Assembly: GCA_015680905.1 (NCBI GenBank)
Contig: CM027377.1
Span: forward strand, 10,750,501-10,814,500
Source of the DNA: Coptis chinensis
Taxonomy: Eukaryota > Streptophyta > Magnoliopsida > Ranunculales > Ranunculaceae
Length of the DNA: 64,000 nucleotides
Direction: 5' to 3'
Both the position numbers and the translations under genes were made by a program. Shown piece by piece: positions 1 to 12,348 of the stretch. The notes under the pieces are model-generated. The model saw only the letters and a list, made by a program, of their open reading frames with translations. It was not told where the DNA came from and made no database searches. Positions within the stretch are counted from its first letter, which is position 1. Every line of letters starts with the position of its first letter.

Positions 1-655
1 ATTACAGTTGCTTAGGCCGTTTAATTGTATTACGATTCGGGTTGACATAATCCATGAATTTAGAGTTCAATTGTTCGCATAACGTACGTCATGCACGCAC
101 TTCGAGGCATTTCCACTATCTTATATGTCATCCACGGTTAGATTAGAGTGTTTTATGGATCATTAGATTGGAAATTCTCTCCTGATCATTTCCATATCTC
201 ATTCACAAAAATCAGACCGGTAACGAAGCGGCAATTTTGATTTGAAGTTTCGCGAAAAACCGAAAAAAATCAAAAATTTCAAATTGGGCTTGGGCCCAAC
301 TCATACCAACCAGCCCACAGGCAGCCGCGACAAGGCCTTTACCTTAGCCCAACAGTCGCGGTCATCTTCTCAAAACCGCCATTAACGCCACCAAAGCTCC
401 AAAATCCTAAAACAAAATAAAATTAAAAAGAAAACGAAATTTACCCACGCCCACAATCCAAGACCCAACCCAAATCTACTCCAACCGCGCTACCCCACAA
501 CCCCCGCCAATTTCCATCAACAAAAACAACCGGAAAATCCAAAAAATTGGTGCTGCCGCGCCACCACATCACCACCACCATCGTTCTTTTTAGTGAGGTG
601 TCCCTCATTGCTTCCCCCTACCTTCTACAAACCTCAAACCATTTTCAAACTTCCA

Positions 656-1818
656 ATGGCTCAACACCACCGAATTTTACCGGAGCAAGCTTTATCGGCG
701 ACCACTTCGCCGCTTTTACGGTGATTTAAATGATCGATAGAGACCGAATAGTTTATGGTACTCGACTGAAGCCTATTACCACGAAGACTTAGTCCGACGG
801 TTCTACAATACGAGGGAGTTGGAGGGGACTAGGATTTTTGTAATAGTGGCGAAGAGGAGGAAGGAAGTGACTACTGGGTTGTTGGCTGAGATTCTAGGCA
901 TTTCGCCTAGAATCCATCCGATGTCACGTTGCAGGAGTCCCAATATAATGGGGTAGAACCATTGATGAACGCGGATAAGCATCGAAGGAACTACAATGCG
1001 AGATCGCGATTGTGTTCGCCGCATCCCTTAGAACCAACCACCGGCCGCAGCCCGGGATTGGTCTAACGCCCCGGGAAGGAGAAGGTCGGCGACATCGGCC
1101 CGAACTGCCTCCACATCTTATGGATACTCCAGAGCGAAGTACGAAGTTCTCAGATCTTGGAGTTTTGTTTAGCATGATTAGGGGGGTGGGGTCCGCTGTT
1201 GCACCTCTCCCCGTGGTTGATAACCAAGATCATGTCGGGTTGAGAGCAGCTCCGGCGACTGATAGGACTTACATCACCCTACACCGAAACCCTCGCATCT
1301 ATAGGGAGTGTGTCCAACGAGTTTGGAGGTTGCCAGAGGATAGGGTAGAGGATGAGGAAGATGGTGGAAACGAGAATGCTGAGGAGGATGGGGGAAACGA
1401 GAATGCCTCGGAGGATGAGGAGGACTTGACTTGTTTTGATGCGGATGCCTTGGAGAGGTGTCGGTCGACGCTAACGCATGGCTGTGATTCATCGGGCATG
1501 TTAAGCCAACACTATTTTATTAGAAGACCTCCGACTCGACACAGCAACGATTCATCATAACTTTGAGATCCGCATTACCGAGAGGATGAGAGGTGGGAAC
1601 AGATGAGGGCCGAGCTAGAAGCTCAGCGCCAGTTCCGGGAAGACATGCTTGCACGATTTCCACCTCACGGGGATTCTCCTTCTGAGGATACAGCATCGAG
1701 ACACGAGCGCCGTCGCCGAAAGACGAATGGTGCTGGTCCATCAGGAGCCCAGGAGCCATCTCCAGACCGTGAACCCTCCGCTACCAGTACCGGAGTGGTT
1801 AGAGATAGTATCGTTTGA
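656..1818 (+). pseudogene. Tail ORF1 (env-position ORF) of Athila-like copy A
   Basis: This is the first of two ORFs that follow pol in this retroelement family, in the place where Athila elements carry an env-like ORF. The C-terminal part reads as a hydrophilic protein with an acidic run rich in E, D and N, then an arginine-rich stretch (HERRRRKTN-like) and an S/P-rich end. The same order occurs in copies B, F and D. It resembles what databases call a putative plant transposon protein domain (Transposase_32 type); that link is from memory. No signal peptide or membrane segment is evident. It is broken in several places. The start is set at the ATG that aligns with those of copies F and D. 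Confidence 0.6.
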
Positions 1819-1984
1819 TGTTTCTATGTTTAATTATAGTTTCATTATTGTCATTTATTTTAATGTAAGTTTTATTTTCGTAATTTGAATTTTGTAGTGA
1901 AATGTACTTCGAATGAAATTTTTAATATAATGCGGTTATTTTCATTATGCGTGGTTGTTTAATATTGATCCCACCTTCTCAAAT

Positions 1985-1997
1985 TGTTTGGGGGTGG
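1985..1997 (+). promoter_or_regulatory. Internal polypurine-tract-like motif after ORF1 (copy A)
   Basis: The 13-mer TGTTTGGGGGTGG here is identical to the motif directly before the 3' LTR at 5319-5331. It lies between ORF1 and ORF2. A third, G-extended version follows ORF2 at about 3743-3757. Confidence 0.6.
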
Positions 1998-2397
1998 TTT
2001 TATCTATTCCAGCATGATTTTTATATGACCCTCGTCTTAGAATTTATTGCGGAGTCAAGGTGAAAATATGGCCGTTTAGGCATATCTATGAATAAGTATC
2101 ATGGTAGGATGAAATATCGATTAAATAGGTAGATTCTATCATAAATTCAACCTAAAAGATACTAGGTTTGATTTAGAATCAAGAAAATGATTTGTTTCCG
2201 CTTTCGGTTTGGAAATTTTAGGATTTCGAAACCGCCCAGAAATACTTTTTGGCAACTTCCCGATCCGTTTTAGCAACTTAAAACCTATATAAACTTCATA
2301 CATTCTACACTCACAACTCACACTACCCCTAACCTCCATCACTCACCTTTCACTCCCGCGATTCCCACGTTTCGGCTCATTTTCCGAGTTTCAGCAA

Positions 2398-2530
2398 CTC
2401 CGAGCGCACTCGTGCTCTGCAATTTTTTTTTCTGAATTTTTGTCGAGCGCACTCGTGCCCAAGCTGAGCGCGACCCGCGCTCAAACACTGGATTTCCAAA
2501 ACTTCAGAGCGCACTCGTGCCCTGACTTCC
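2398..2530 (+). repeat. GC-rich short repeats in the ORF2 leader (copy A)
   Basis: Four imperfect copies of a GAGCGCACTCGTGC / GAGCGCGACCCGCGC type unit lie just upstream of ORF2. Similar units precede ORF2 in copy D (about 49715-49770) and gag in copy D (about 43090-43330). Confidence 0.6.
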
Positions 2531-2605
2531 GTGCACCAGAAAAATTCTAGTTTTCTGCGGGTAGTTTTCGGATCATTCGCAGCTATTCCAAAGCGTAATT
2601 TTGAG

Positions 2606-3513
2606 ATGACATCTCCAACATTGATACCGGAACAGTCTTTCAAAGATTTGTTCCAAAGCACTACTTATGGTGCTTGGTTTCGCGAGGCGATCATATACGT
2701 TGGCTGGGAGCCGCTTATGGTAAGACCTGATGCACTTTATTCTCCAACACTAGCATCTTATTTTTACGATAACTGTATTTTCTTTGAAAGACCAGATGGA
2801 GAACAAGTGTTCTCCATCAACATTGATAATGAACCAATGGAAATTACCAGGTTCTTGCGAGCATTTGTTCTTGGACTTGCTATGCCCGCTGAAATACAAG
2901 ACCCATGGTGCTATTGGGTAGATAATATGTATGTCTACACTTACGAGTTTTTGCATGAGTCGTATGGCTGCATTTTCCGTATAGAGGACCAAGGGGAATA
3001 TAACGTCGCCTTTGGTAGCCTGTCCATGAACATAGGAACTATTATGTTTTGGATCATGCTAAACATTTTAGGGGAATGGCGTTTTTCTTCTGTGAATGAT
3101 GCCACTTGCAGCGTCTTCCTTGCTTTAGCCACGGGGCGATGTGTCATGACCTTCCCTAACCTTGATGTCTAGTTTAGCTCGATCCCATAGCATGAGGCAT
3201 AAGTACCTTCTTATGCCCTTCCTTCTAATTTCCGTGATATGCTATGTTTCTTTCCTATTTTTGTACACGCTTCACGGATTGGATTACGGCCGATTAATCG
3301 CGCCCCACCAATAGTATTATTCGATCTTTCCGCGGTAATGATTGGCAAGGGTGGAGGATACAACCTCATCGGTTGCACCCTACACCCCGCCGCACTGCGA
3401 CTCTTAATAGGTTAGCAATAATAGATGATAAATGGCGGGAAGCCTGGCAAATTATCATGGCATGGCAGGACGTGAAGGAACCTCACTTCTTTATGGTAGA
3501 AGAGAATGAGTAA
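2606..3513 (+). pseudogene. Tail ORF2 of Athila-like copy A
   Basis: This is the second tail ORF. Every copy starts at an ATG followed by TSPT/TSPI and the sequence VIPEQSF or LIPEQSF, and ends with an acidic C-terminus after MAWQD.KEPH. Conserved blocks include WFR at the N-terminus, an aromatic-rich stretch (Y.YEFLHES or YDYTYFHEYY), MRHKYLLMP and P(T)N followed by W. No known catalytic motif is visible. It looks distantly related to ORF1 (see findings). The copy is broken in several places. Confidence 0.6.
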
Positions 3514-5333
3514 TGCAGGAGATAAGGTAAGTTTCATTCTAGTTAGTGTCTGCTTATGTCCCAAGCAATTTCATTCTTGTTAACCCCATAATGGGTAGAA
3601 CTCTTATAGAGTTGCGTCAGTTTTTATTACCTATATTAGTACGTTCTAACCTTGTTTTGCAGATATCCCTGAATTTCACGCGTTTCAATGGTATTTTTCC
3701 TACCCTCTTTATTTAAATGCTGTGAGGACAAAGCATGCTTCTTGTTTGGGGGGGGGCATAGAAACACGTGTAATTAAGGCATCTGTTAGAATATAGATAT
3801 GTATAATATGCATTTGTATTCTAGTTAAAATTTCAAAAATTCAAAAATATAAATAATTAAGTTCATGCTATACACTTAAGAATAGTGGTATTATTTTCCT
3901 TCTCTATGCTCTTAACAATCTAGAAATCTCACGTAGATTTTGCATCAGAATAATTTTTAGAAACTTAGATTAATATGTAGGTAATAATCTTTGCATCTAT
4001 CTATAAATATATTACATGAGTATCGATGATTGTTAGCAGTAAGTTTCTGAAATCTAGGCTAGAGTACTTATTCTACAAATCCTGTGAGAATATAGCCTAA
4101 AGCCTTATATGAGCGAAACATTTGAGAAATGACACAAGGGAGAAGTAAAATCCGGATAGAGATATCACACGTCCACTTGCTTGATCACTAAACAATATCC
4201 TAAGCGAGAATTTAGGCCCTCTTTGGATCGATATAGCCAAAAATTCAAACCTATGAATTATTTTCCGCTAGTCTCCCCTCTGAACCTTTCTTTAGCCTTT
4301 CATAAACCACAAATCCTTTACCCTGTTACAAAACAAAACAAAATTAAAAAAAAAAAAATCAACCTACCCAATTTAGATAAGTCTGAGAATAGAATGAGGA
4401 AGAAAGAAGAAGAGAAAACCTGTGTATACAAAAGTTAGTTAATTGCTTCAGAAAATAAAGAAAAAAAGTTCCATCCAAAGAAAAGAAAAATAAAAAAATA
4501 AATAAAATAAAAACTTCAAAAATAGAATAAAAGGGAGTCAAAAGCCAAAGAAAAGAAAAAGAAAAAAAATGTGGCTAAGGATGGAAACAAAGTATAGAAG
4601 CAAAAGAAAATAACAAGGGTTTCTCTAAGTTACATAATATGAAGACTCTATTATCTCAGACTTGTCCTTTTTGAATATCCATTTCTTTCCTTCTTAAACC
4701 ATCTCCTAATCCCCGCAACACCTAATAAAGACCTCTAGCTCAATTAGGAATAGGTTAGTGTGATAGTAAGTGGCAGATGTGTTTGATCGACTCCGGCTTC
4801 CTTGTTGTTATTGAGATTGTAAGGTAAAGCCCACTGCATTAATCGGAGTAAGCGGAACTTGAGTGGAAAAATCGAGTGTTGTATCTTGACTATTATTGTG
4901 AGAACCTACTTAAGGACGCTTATCCCGAAGTTTCAAAACTAACCTGCTAGGCATTTCATAGTATTACTCATTGTATATATGTTTATTGTAGATGATTGAT
5001 TATTATGCATATATTAGCTTAGGTTTCGACTTGATTACTCTATATGCATTGCTAGTGAGAGGTATAATTAATTTAGAGCATGAATAAGAAAACAATAGTT
5101 TTATTTCTTAGTCGTTGTAGTATAGATGAAGTTTGTGAGTACCTTCACTGGAAAACTTTCACGAGGCTATAACTCGTCCACTAGGGAATTCCTAGTGGTT
5201 TAAGGCCTTGTTGCATATGGTCAATGCAATCGCACTCAGCGAAACGAGCGTAGTTAAAACTCCATTTTTTGGTCACTTATTCTAATTTCTCATCTCTGCT
5301 TGAGGACAAGCAAAATGCTGTTTGGGGGTGGTT
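3514..5333 (+). other. Non-coding tail of copy A, ending in the polypurine tract
   Basis: This 1.8 kb stretch between ORF2 and the 3' LTR holds no convincing gene. It is strongly conserved among copies A, B, F and D, including A/G-rich strings at about 4440-4570. It ends in TGTTTGGGGGTGG (5319-5331), the expected polypurine tract for plus-strand priming, two bases before the LTR start TGATAAGAGCC. Confidence 0.75.
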
Positions 5334-6855
5334 TGATAAGAGCCTAAAACAGTAGTTTTAACCCCAGAATAGTCATACTTTTTTAGACCAATTATGTGAG
5401 TAATAATTAAGAGTTAACACCGACACGTGTTTTTATGCATTTCAGCTTCAAAGTCCATTATGTGCGAAATGTGCCACTTTAGCGAGATAAAGGAGCAAAG
5501 GTCGGTTACTAAGGAGTTTCGTGATTAAAGGCCAAGATTCAAGAAGACAAAGCCTTTCTAAAGCCCGGTCAAAAGCTGAAAAGTCGACGCGTAAACGTAA
5601 AATGAAAGACAAAAGTTAGCAGAACTTCCGAAGGCCATATCTTTGGACTCAGACCTCAGAATGGGGCCTACCTTATGTCAAAACGACTGGCTCGGAAAGA
5701 GCTTTCCAATGGTCTAAGCCTTAATCCAATCAGAAGAGGAAAAGTGGACGAAAATTCGGTTGAAGCCAACTGCAGCTGAAGAGGCCTTTTTGGACTGAAA
5801 GAATTGGGTTTTGGGCCTGATTCTCTGGCCCAAAACATGGCTCCAAGCCCATGCACGATTTTTAGATCTGAAAGTATAAAAACCAAAGCTTAACTCTTTG
5901 TTAATGGTAGATAGGGTAGTTAGAAAATAAAAGTAGCTTAGAATAGAAAGTAGCCATTAGAATAGCTTCTAGATCTAGATTTAATTGTTCTTAATTAAGT
6001 TTAGTTTCAAATCCAATTCTTGTTTTAGATTAAACTCTTAGAATCATTGTTCTTAATTAGTTTAATTAATAAAATAGCTAGTTTGTGAATTTCGATTCTT
6101 GTCATTTACATTTGTGTTAGATCTGATTTCATTTATTACTTGTTATTCAATTCTTAGTTATTAATTAGATTTTAATTATTGTTTAATTTAGATTAGTAAA
6201 TTTCAATTCTTTATATTATGTTTAGTTTTAATTTAATCGGAAATGATTGCGTAATGATTCTCGGCTAAACCTCCATTAGAGGGGGGTTGAGAAGCCTTGA
6301 TGAAAGCTTGATTCCGATTATCGTAGAGTCATCGTAATTTCCTTTCCACTCTAGAAACGATTAGTTCACCATGAGAATGGGTTTAATCGTTCACATGCTA
6401 GTTATGAACTGGTAGAAATGCCATGTGTAATTAGGGATTAGGAAGAACCAATTGTTCTGGGCGCTTCATTCGATTACTCTGACGATTCATCGTAATAGGA
6501 TTAAGTCGAGTTAAGGTGGAATCAATCTCCCTCTAACTCCTTATCATCGAATCAATGTAGCATTCTCATAGTTGTTCTAATAGTCGACTAGTTGCATCTT
6601 GTGGGTAGTTGCATCGTAGTCCAGTTGCCACTTCGTAAATCTCTCATTAGACTTTAAAGTAGATTATTTATACGTAGAGAACATTTCCATGTGGAAGGAC
6701 TAGGAGTGGAACGAATCACTCTATTCCACTATATCTCATAGGATTGAGAGTAGAAATCTTTGATAAAATATAAGCAAGTAAGAAAGTTTTAGTTTACTTA
6801 CGGTTTGAGTTTTATCGTTCATTTCGTAGGTAAAATATCAATTTTACTTTTATCA
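5334..6855 (+). mobile_element. 3' LTR of Athila-like copy A
   Basis: The LTR runs from TGATAAGAGCC to CTTTTATCA, giving short TGATAA/TTATCA terminal inverted repeats. It is 1522 bp and preceded by the polypurine tract. The same LTR type occurs at 12349-13880, 21537-23011, 41439-42937 and 52583-54077. A TATA-like box lies near the middle. The right end abuts another LTR directly. Confidence 0.85.
5874..5882 (+). promoter_or_regulatory. TATA-like box in LTR A
   Basis: GTATAAAAA lies downstream of a conserved block ending GCACGATTTTTAGATCTG. The same box occurs in LTR B (about 12892), LTR F (about 22075) and the LTR fragment at about 7398. It would set the U3/R boundary of the LTR. Confidence 0.5.
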
Positions 6856-8025
6856 TAAGAGCCCAAAACTGTAGTTTTAACCCCTTAACAATCGTACTTT
6901 TAGACCAATTATGTGAATAATAAGTAAGAGTTAATACTGATTACGTGTTTTTATGCATTTCAGGCTTCAAAGTCCATTATGTGCAGAAATGTGCCACTTT
7001 AGCGAGATAAAGGAGCAAAGGTCGGTTGCTAAGGAGTTCTATGATTAAAGGCCAATTTCCAAGAAGACAAAGCCTCTGTAAAGCCCAGTCAAAAGATGAA
7101 AAGTCAAAGCCCACGCGGGCAGAAACAGTGCACAAAGTCAACAGAACTTCCGAAGACCATATCTTTGGACTCATTCCTCAGAATTGGGCCTACCTTACGT
7201 CAAAACGACCGGCTCGGAAAGATCTTTTCCAATGGTCCAAGCCTTGGCCCAATCAGAGGAGTAGAAGTGGGCAAAAATTCTGTCGAAATCAACTGCAGCT
7301 GAAGAGGCCTTTTTGGACTGAAAGTATTGGGTTTTGGGCCTGATTCTCTGGCCCAAAACGTGGCTCCAAGCCCATGCACGATTTTTGGATCTGAACATAT
7401 AAAAACAAAAGCTTAGCTCTTTGTTAATGGTAGATAGTTAGGTTAGAAAATAAGTTAGGTTAGGAAAACTAATGTTAATGGAGTTTAGGGTTAGAAAAAG
7501 ATAGATCTAGATCTAGTTTTGAGTTTTATTGCATTAATTAATTAGTTTTCATACCTTGTTTTAATATAGATTATTGAATCATTGTTACTTTTCATTAGAT
7601 TAATAAAGTTAATTGTTTTTGATAATCTAGTTTCATTTTCCATTAACATCTATTGCAATTCATTGATTTAGTATTTGTCACTATTAGTTTAAATCAATTC
7701 TTACATTAGTAGTTTCCTTTTGAATTCGAACAAGCAAAGTTCAAACCTTTATACCATGTCTTGTTTGATTTGCTTGGGAAATGATAGTATAATCGTAGAT
7801 TAGATATTTCATATAACACATTACTCTCACATTGTTCTTTGTGTCGAGTAGTTGAATTCTATTTAAGTCTTGAGGGTTTAAGAGTAGAATGAATCCTGAC
7901 TCTCTGATATTACTTCATTATTGAGAGTAGGAATATTGATATAAACACGTATTTACGTAAATTGATTATTTGTGTTTACGCATAGATAGTTAGAATACGT
8001 AAAATTACTGTTAATCGTTCATTGT
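6856..8025 (+). mobile_element. Truncated Athila-like LTR fused to LTR A
   Basis: It starts at TAAGAGCCCAAAACTG, directly after the CTTTTATCA end of LTR A, with no internal sequence or target duplication between them. The first half resembles LTR A; the second half (about 7540-7740) is closer to the D-type LTR. The 3' end is missing, and the sequence passes at about 8025 straight into tail ORF1 of copy B. It is a rearranged fossil. Confidence 0.7.
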
Positions 8026-8770
8026 TAAGGAGAAGGTCAGCGACATCGGCCTGAACTGCCTCCACATCTTATGGATACTCCAGAGCAGAAGTACGAGTTC
8101 TGTATCTTGGAGTTTTTGCTTAGCATGATTAGGGAAGTAGGGAAGTCTGTTGCACCTCTCCCTGTGTTAATAACCAAGATCATGCTGAAGTTGAGAGTAG
8201 CTCAGGCGACTGATAGGACTTACATCACCCTACACCGAAACCCTCGTATCTATAAGGAGTGTGTCCAACGAGTTTGGAGGTTGCCAGAGGATAGGGTAGA
8301 GGATGAGGAAGATGGTGGAAACGAGAATGCTGAGGAGGATGGGGGAAATGAGAATGCTTCGGAGGATGAGGAGGACTTGACGTGTTTTGATGCGGATGCC
8401 TTGGAGAGGCCGGTCGATGCGTAACGCATGGCTGTGATTCATCGTGGCATCGCTAAGCTTCAACACTATCTGCGAAGACCTCCGGACTCGACAGGCAACG
8501 ATTCATCATAACTTTGAGATCCGTACACAGAGAGAGGATGAGAGGTGGGAACAAATGAGGGCCGAGCTAGAAGCTCAGCGCCAGTTCCGGGAAGACATGC
8601 TTGCACGATTCCCACCTCACGGGGATTCTCCTTCTGAGGATACAGCATCGAGACACGAGCGCCGTCGCCGAAAGACGAATGGTGCTGGTCCATCAAGAGC
8701 CCAGGAGCCATCTCCAGACCGTGAACCCTCCGCTACCAGTACCGGAGTGGTTAGAGATAGCATCGTTTGA
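8026..8770 (+). pseudogene. Tail ORF1 of copy B, 5'-truncated
   Basis: It matches the C-terminal two thirds of ORF1 in copy A: the VGKSVAPLPVLITKIM block, the acidic EDEEDGGNEN run and the arginine-rich HERRRRK end. The N-terminal third is missing at the junction with the LTR fragment. It is broken. Confidence 0.6.
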
Positions 8771-9588
8771 TGTTTCTATGTTTAATTGTAGTTTCATTGT
8801 TGTCATTTATTTTAATGTAAGTTTTATTTCCGTAATTTGAATTTTGTAGTGAAATGTACTTCGAATGAAATTTTTAATATAATGCGGTTATTTTCATTAT
8901 GCGTGGTTGTTTAATATTGATCCCACCTTCCCAAATTGTTTGGGGGTGGTTTTATCTATTCCAGCATGATTTTTATATGACCCTCGTCTTAGAATTTATT
9001 GCGGAGTCAAGGTGAAAATATGGCCGTTTAGGCATATCTATGAATAAGTATCATGGTTGGATGAAATATCGATTAAATAGGTAGATTCTATCATAAATTC
9101 AACCTAAAAGATACTAGGTTTGATTTAGAATCAAGAAAATGATTTGTTTCCGCTTTGGGTTTGGAAATTTTAGGATTTCCGAAACCGCCGTAAATACTTT
9201 TGGCAACTTCCCGATCCGCTTTAGCAACTTAAAACCTATATAAACTTCATACATTCTACACTCACAACTCACACTACCCCCTAACCTCCATCACTCACCT
9301 TTCACTCCCCGCGATTCCCAAGTTTTAGCTCATTTTCCGAAGTTTCAAAGAACTCCGGCGACTTTCAGCTTCCTAGGAGGGCACTTTCGCTTTTTTTTCT
9401 GAATTTTTGTCGAGCGCGACTTCGTGCCGAAGCTGACCGACCAGCCAAACACTGATTTTCAAAACTTCAGAGCGACTTCGCACCTAAGAGAGCTTCGCTC
9501 GCTACTTCCTCGCGGCGCCCGAAAAATTCCAGTTTTCTCATGGTAGTTTTCGGATCATTCGCAGCCTATTCCAGAGCGTAATTTTGAG

Positions 9589-10522
9589 ATGACATCTCCA
9601 ACATTGATACCGCACAGTCTTTCAAGATTTGTTCCAAAGCACTACTTATGGTACTTGGTTTTCATGAGGCGATCACATACGCGTTGGTGGGAGCCGCTTA
9701 TGGTAAGACCTGATGCACTTTATTCTCCAACACTAGCATCTTATTTTTACGATAACTCAGTATTTTCTTTGAAAGACCGGATGGAGAACAAGTGTTCTCC
9801 ATCAACATTGATAATGAACCAATGGAAATTACCGTGTTCTTGCGAGCATTTGTTCTTGGACTTGCTATGCCCTCTGAAATACAAGACCCATGGTGCTATT
9901 GGGTAGATAATATGTATGTCTACATTTACGAAGTTTTGCATGAGTCGTATGGCGCGATGCATTTTCCATATAGAGGACCAAGGGGAATATAACGTCGCGC
10001 TTTTGGTAGCCTTTGTCCATGAACATAGGAACTATTATGTTTTGGATCATGCTAAACATTTTAGGGAATGGCGTTTTTCTTACGTGAATGATGCCACTTG
10101 CAGCCGCTTTCCTTGCTTTAGCCACGGGACGTATGTGTCATGACCTTCCCCGAACCTTGATGTCTAGTTTAGCTCGATCCCATAGCATGAGGCATAAGTA
10201 CCTTCTTATGCCTGTTCTAATTTCCCGTATTATGCTATGTTTCTTTTCTATTTTTTGTACATGTTTCACGGATTGGATTATGGTCGACACTGTGCGACCC
10301 ACCAATAGTATTATTTGATCTTTCCATGCAATGACTTGGCAAGGGTGGAGGATACAACCTCATCAGGTTGCACCCTACACCCCGTCAGACCAAGTGGCTC
10401 TTAATAGGTTAGCAATAATAGATGATAAATGGCGGGAAGCCTGGCAAATTATCATGGCATGGCAGGACACGAAGGAACCTCACTTCTTTATGGAAGAAGA
10501 GAATGAGAAAGATAATGAGTAA
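9589..10522 (+). pseudogene. Tail ORF2 of copy B
   Basis: It has the same MTSPTLIP start, the MRHKYLLMPVL and MTWQGW blocks and the acidic end as copy A ORF2. No known enzyme motif is seen. The copy is broken in several places. Confidence 0.6.
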
Positions 10523-11316
10523 TGCGGGAGATAAGGTAAGTTTCATTCTAGTTAGTGTCTGCTTATGTCCCAAGCAATTTCATTCTTGTTAACCCCATAA
10601 TGGGTAGAACTCTTATAGAGTTGCGTCAGTTTTTATTACCTATATTAGTACGTTCTAACCTTGTTTTGCAAATATCCCTGAATTTCACGCGTTTCAATTG
10701 TATTTTTCCTACCCTCTTTATTTAAATGCTTTGAAGACAAAGCATGCTTCTTGTTTGGGGGGGGGCATAGAAACACGTGTAATTAAGGCATCTGTTAGAA
10801 TATAGATAAGTATAATATGCATTTGTATTCTAGTTAAAATTTCAAAAATTCAAAAATATAAATAATTAAGTTCATGCTATACACTTAGGAATAGTGGTAT
10901 TGTTTTTCTTCTCTATGCTCTTAACAATCTAGAAATCTCACTTAGCTTTTGCATCAGAATAATTTATAGAAACTTAGATTAATATGTAGGTAATAATCTT
11001 TGCATCTATCTATAAATATATTACATGAGTATCGATGATTGTTAGCAGTAAGTTTCTGAAATCTAGGCTAGAGTACTTATTCTACAAATCCTGTGAGAAT
11101 ATAGCCTAAAGCCTTATATGAGCGAAACATTTGAGAAATGACACAAGAGAGAAGTAAAATCCGGATAGAGATATCACACGTCCACTTGCTTGATCACTAA
11201 ACAATATCCTAAGCGAGAATTTAGGCCCTCTTTGGATCGATATAGCCAAAAATTCAAACCTATGAATTATTTTCCGCTAGTCGCCCTTCTGAACCTTTCT
11301 TTAGCCTTTCAAAATA

Positions 11317-11372
<56 letters not shown>

Positions 11373-12348
11373 ACCTACCCAATTTAGATAAGTCTGAGAA
11401 TAGAATGAGGAAGAAAGAAGAAGAGAAAGCATGTGTATACAAAAGTTAGTTAATTGCTTCAGAAAATAAAGAAAAGAAGATCCATCCAAAGAAAAGAAAA
11501 ATAGAAATAGAAATAAAATAAAAACTCCAAAAATAGAATAAAAAGAGTCAAAAGCCAAAGAAAAAAAAATATATATATATATATGGCTAAGGATGGAAAC
11601 AAGGTATAGAAGCAAAAGAAAATAACAAGATTTTCTCTAAGTTACATAATATAAAGACTCTATTATCTCAGACTTGTCCTTTTTGAATATCTATTTCTTT
11701 CCTTCTTAAACCATCTCCTAATCCCCGCAACACCTAATAAAGACCTCTAGCTCAATTAGGAATAGGTTAGTGTGATAGTAAGTGGCAGATGTGTTTGATC
11801 GACTCCGGCTTCCTTTGTTGTTATTGAGATTGTAAGGTAAAGTGTGCCCACTTGCATTACGAGGAGTAAATGAACTTGAGTGGAAAAATCGTGAGTGTTG
11901 TATCTTGACTATTATTGTGAGAACCTACTTAAGGATGCTATCCCGAAGTTTCAGAAATGAACCTGCTAGGCATTTCATAGTATTACTCATTGTATATATG
12001 TTTATTGTAGATGATTGATTATTATGCATATATTAGCTTAGGTTTCACTTGATTACTCTATATGCATTGCTAGTGAGAGGTATATAGTTAATTTAGAGCA
12101 TGAATAAGGAAACAATAGTTTTATTTCTTAGTCGTTGTAGTATAGATGAAGTTTGTGAGTACCTTCATCGAAAACTCTCACGAGGCTATAACTCGTCCAC
12201 TAGGGAATTCCTAGTGGTTTAAGGCCTTGTTGCATATGGTCAATGCAATCGCGACTCAAATAAACGAGAGTAGTTAAAACTCCATTTTGGTCACTTATTC
12301 TAATTTCATCTCTGCTTGAGGACAAGCAAAATGCTATTTGGGGTGGTT
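10523..12348 (+). other. Non-coding tail of copy B
   Basis: This counterpart of 3514-5333 holds no gene that I can see. It differs mainly in a 48-nt A run (11322-11369) and a short AT microsatellite near 11570. The polypurine-like tract before LTR B is at about 12335-12346. Confidence 0.7.
11322..11369 (+). repeat. 48-nt poly(A) run
   Basis: An uninterrupted run of A in the non-coding tail of copy B. Copy A has about 9 A at the same place, so the run has expanded by slippage, or its length is a sequencing artefact. Confidence 0.9.

Larger units (their letters stand above)
1..6855 (+). mobile_element. Athila-like Ty3/gypsy copy A, 3' part (tail ORFs and 3' LTR)
   Basis: The window opens inside the post-pol tail of an Athila-type LTR retrotransposon. 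The first 300 bases match the stretches after pol in copy F (from about 16190) and in copy D (from about 47270). Parts in order: tail leader, ORF1, ORF2, a long AT-rich non-coding tail, a polypurine tract and the 3' LTR. The 5' LTR, gag and pol lie left of the window or are lost. The coding parts are degraded, with several breaks, so this is a fossil. It is closely related to copy B about 7 kb downstream. Confidence 0.85.
8026..12348 (+). mobile_element. Athila-like copy B, tail region
   Basis: This is a close copy of 1078-5333, offset by about 7 kb. It begins inside ORF1 and continues through ORF2, the AT-rich tail and a polypurine-like tract just before LTR B. It is decayed, with several breaks. 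Confidence 0.8.

Noticed and set aside
1274-1499. Minus-strand open frames rich in H, P and S
   Set aside because: They are mirror frames of the acidic, repetitive part of tail ORF1.
4440-4570. Long A/G-rich string as the polypurine tract of copy A
   Set aside because: The tract used must abut the LTR; TGTTTGGGGGTGG at 5319 does. The A/G string is part of the conserved non-coding tail.
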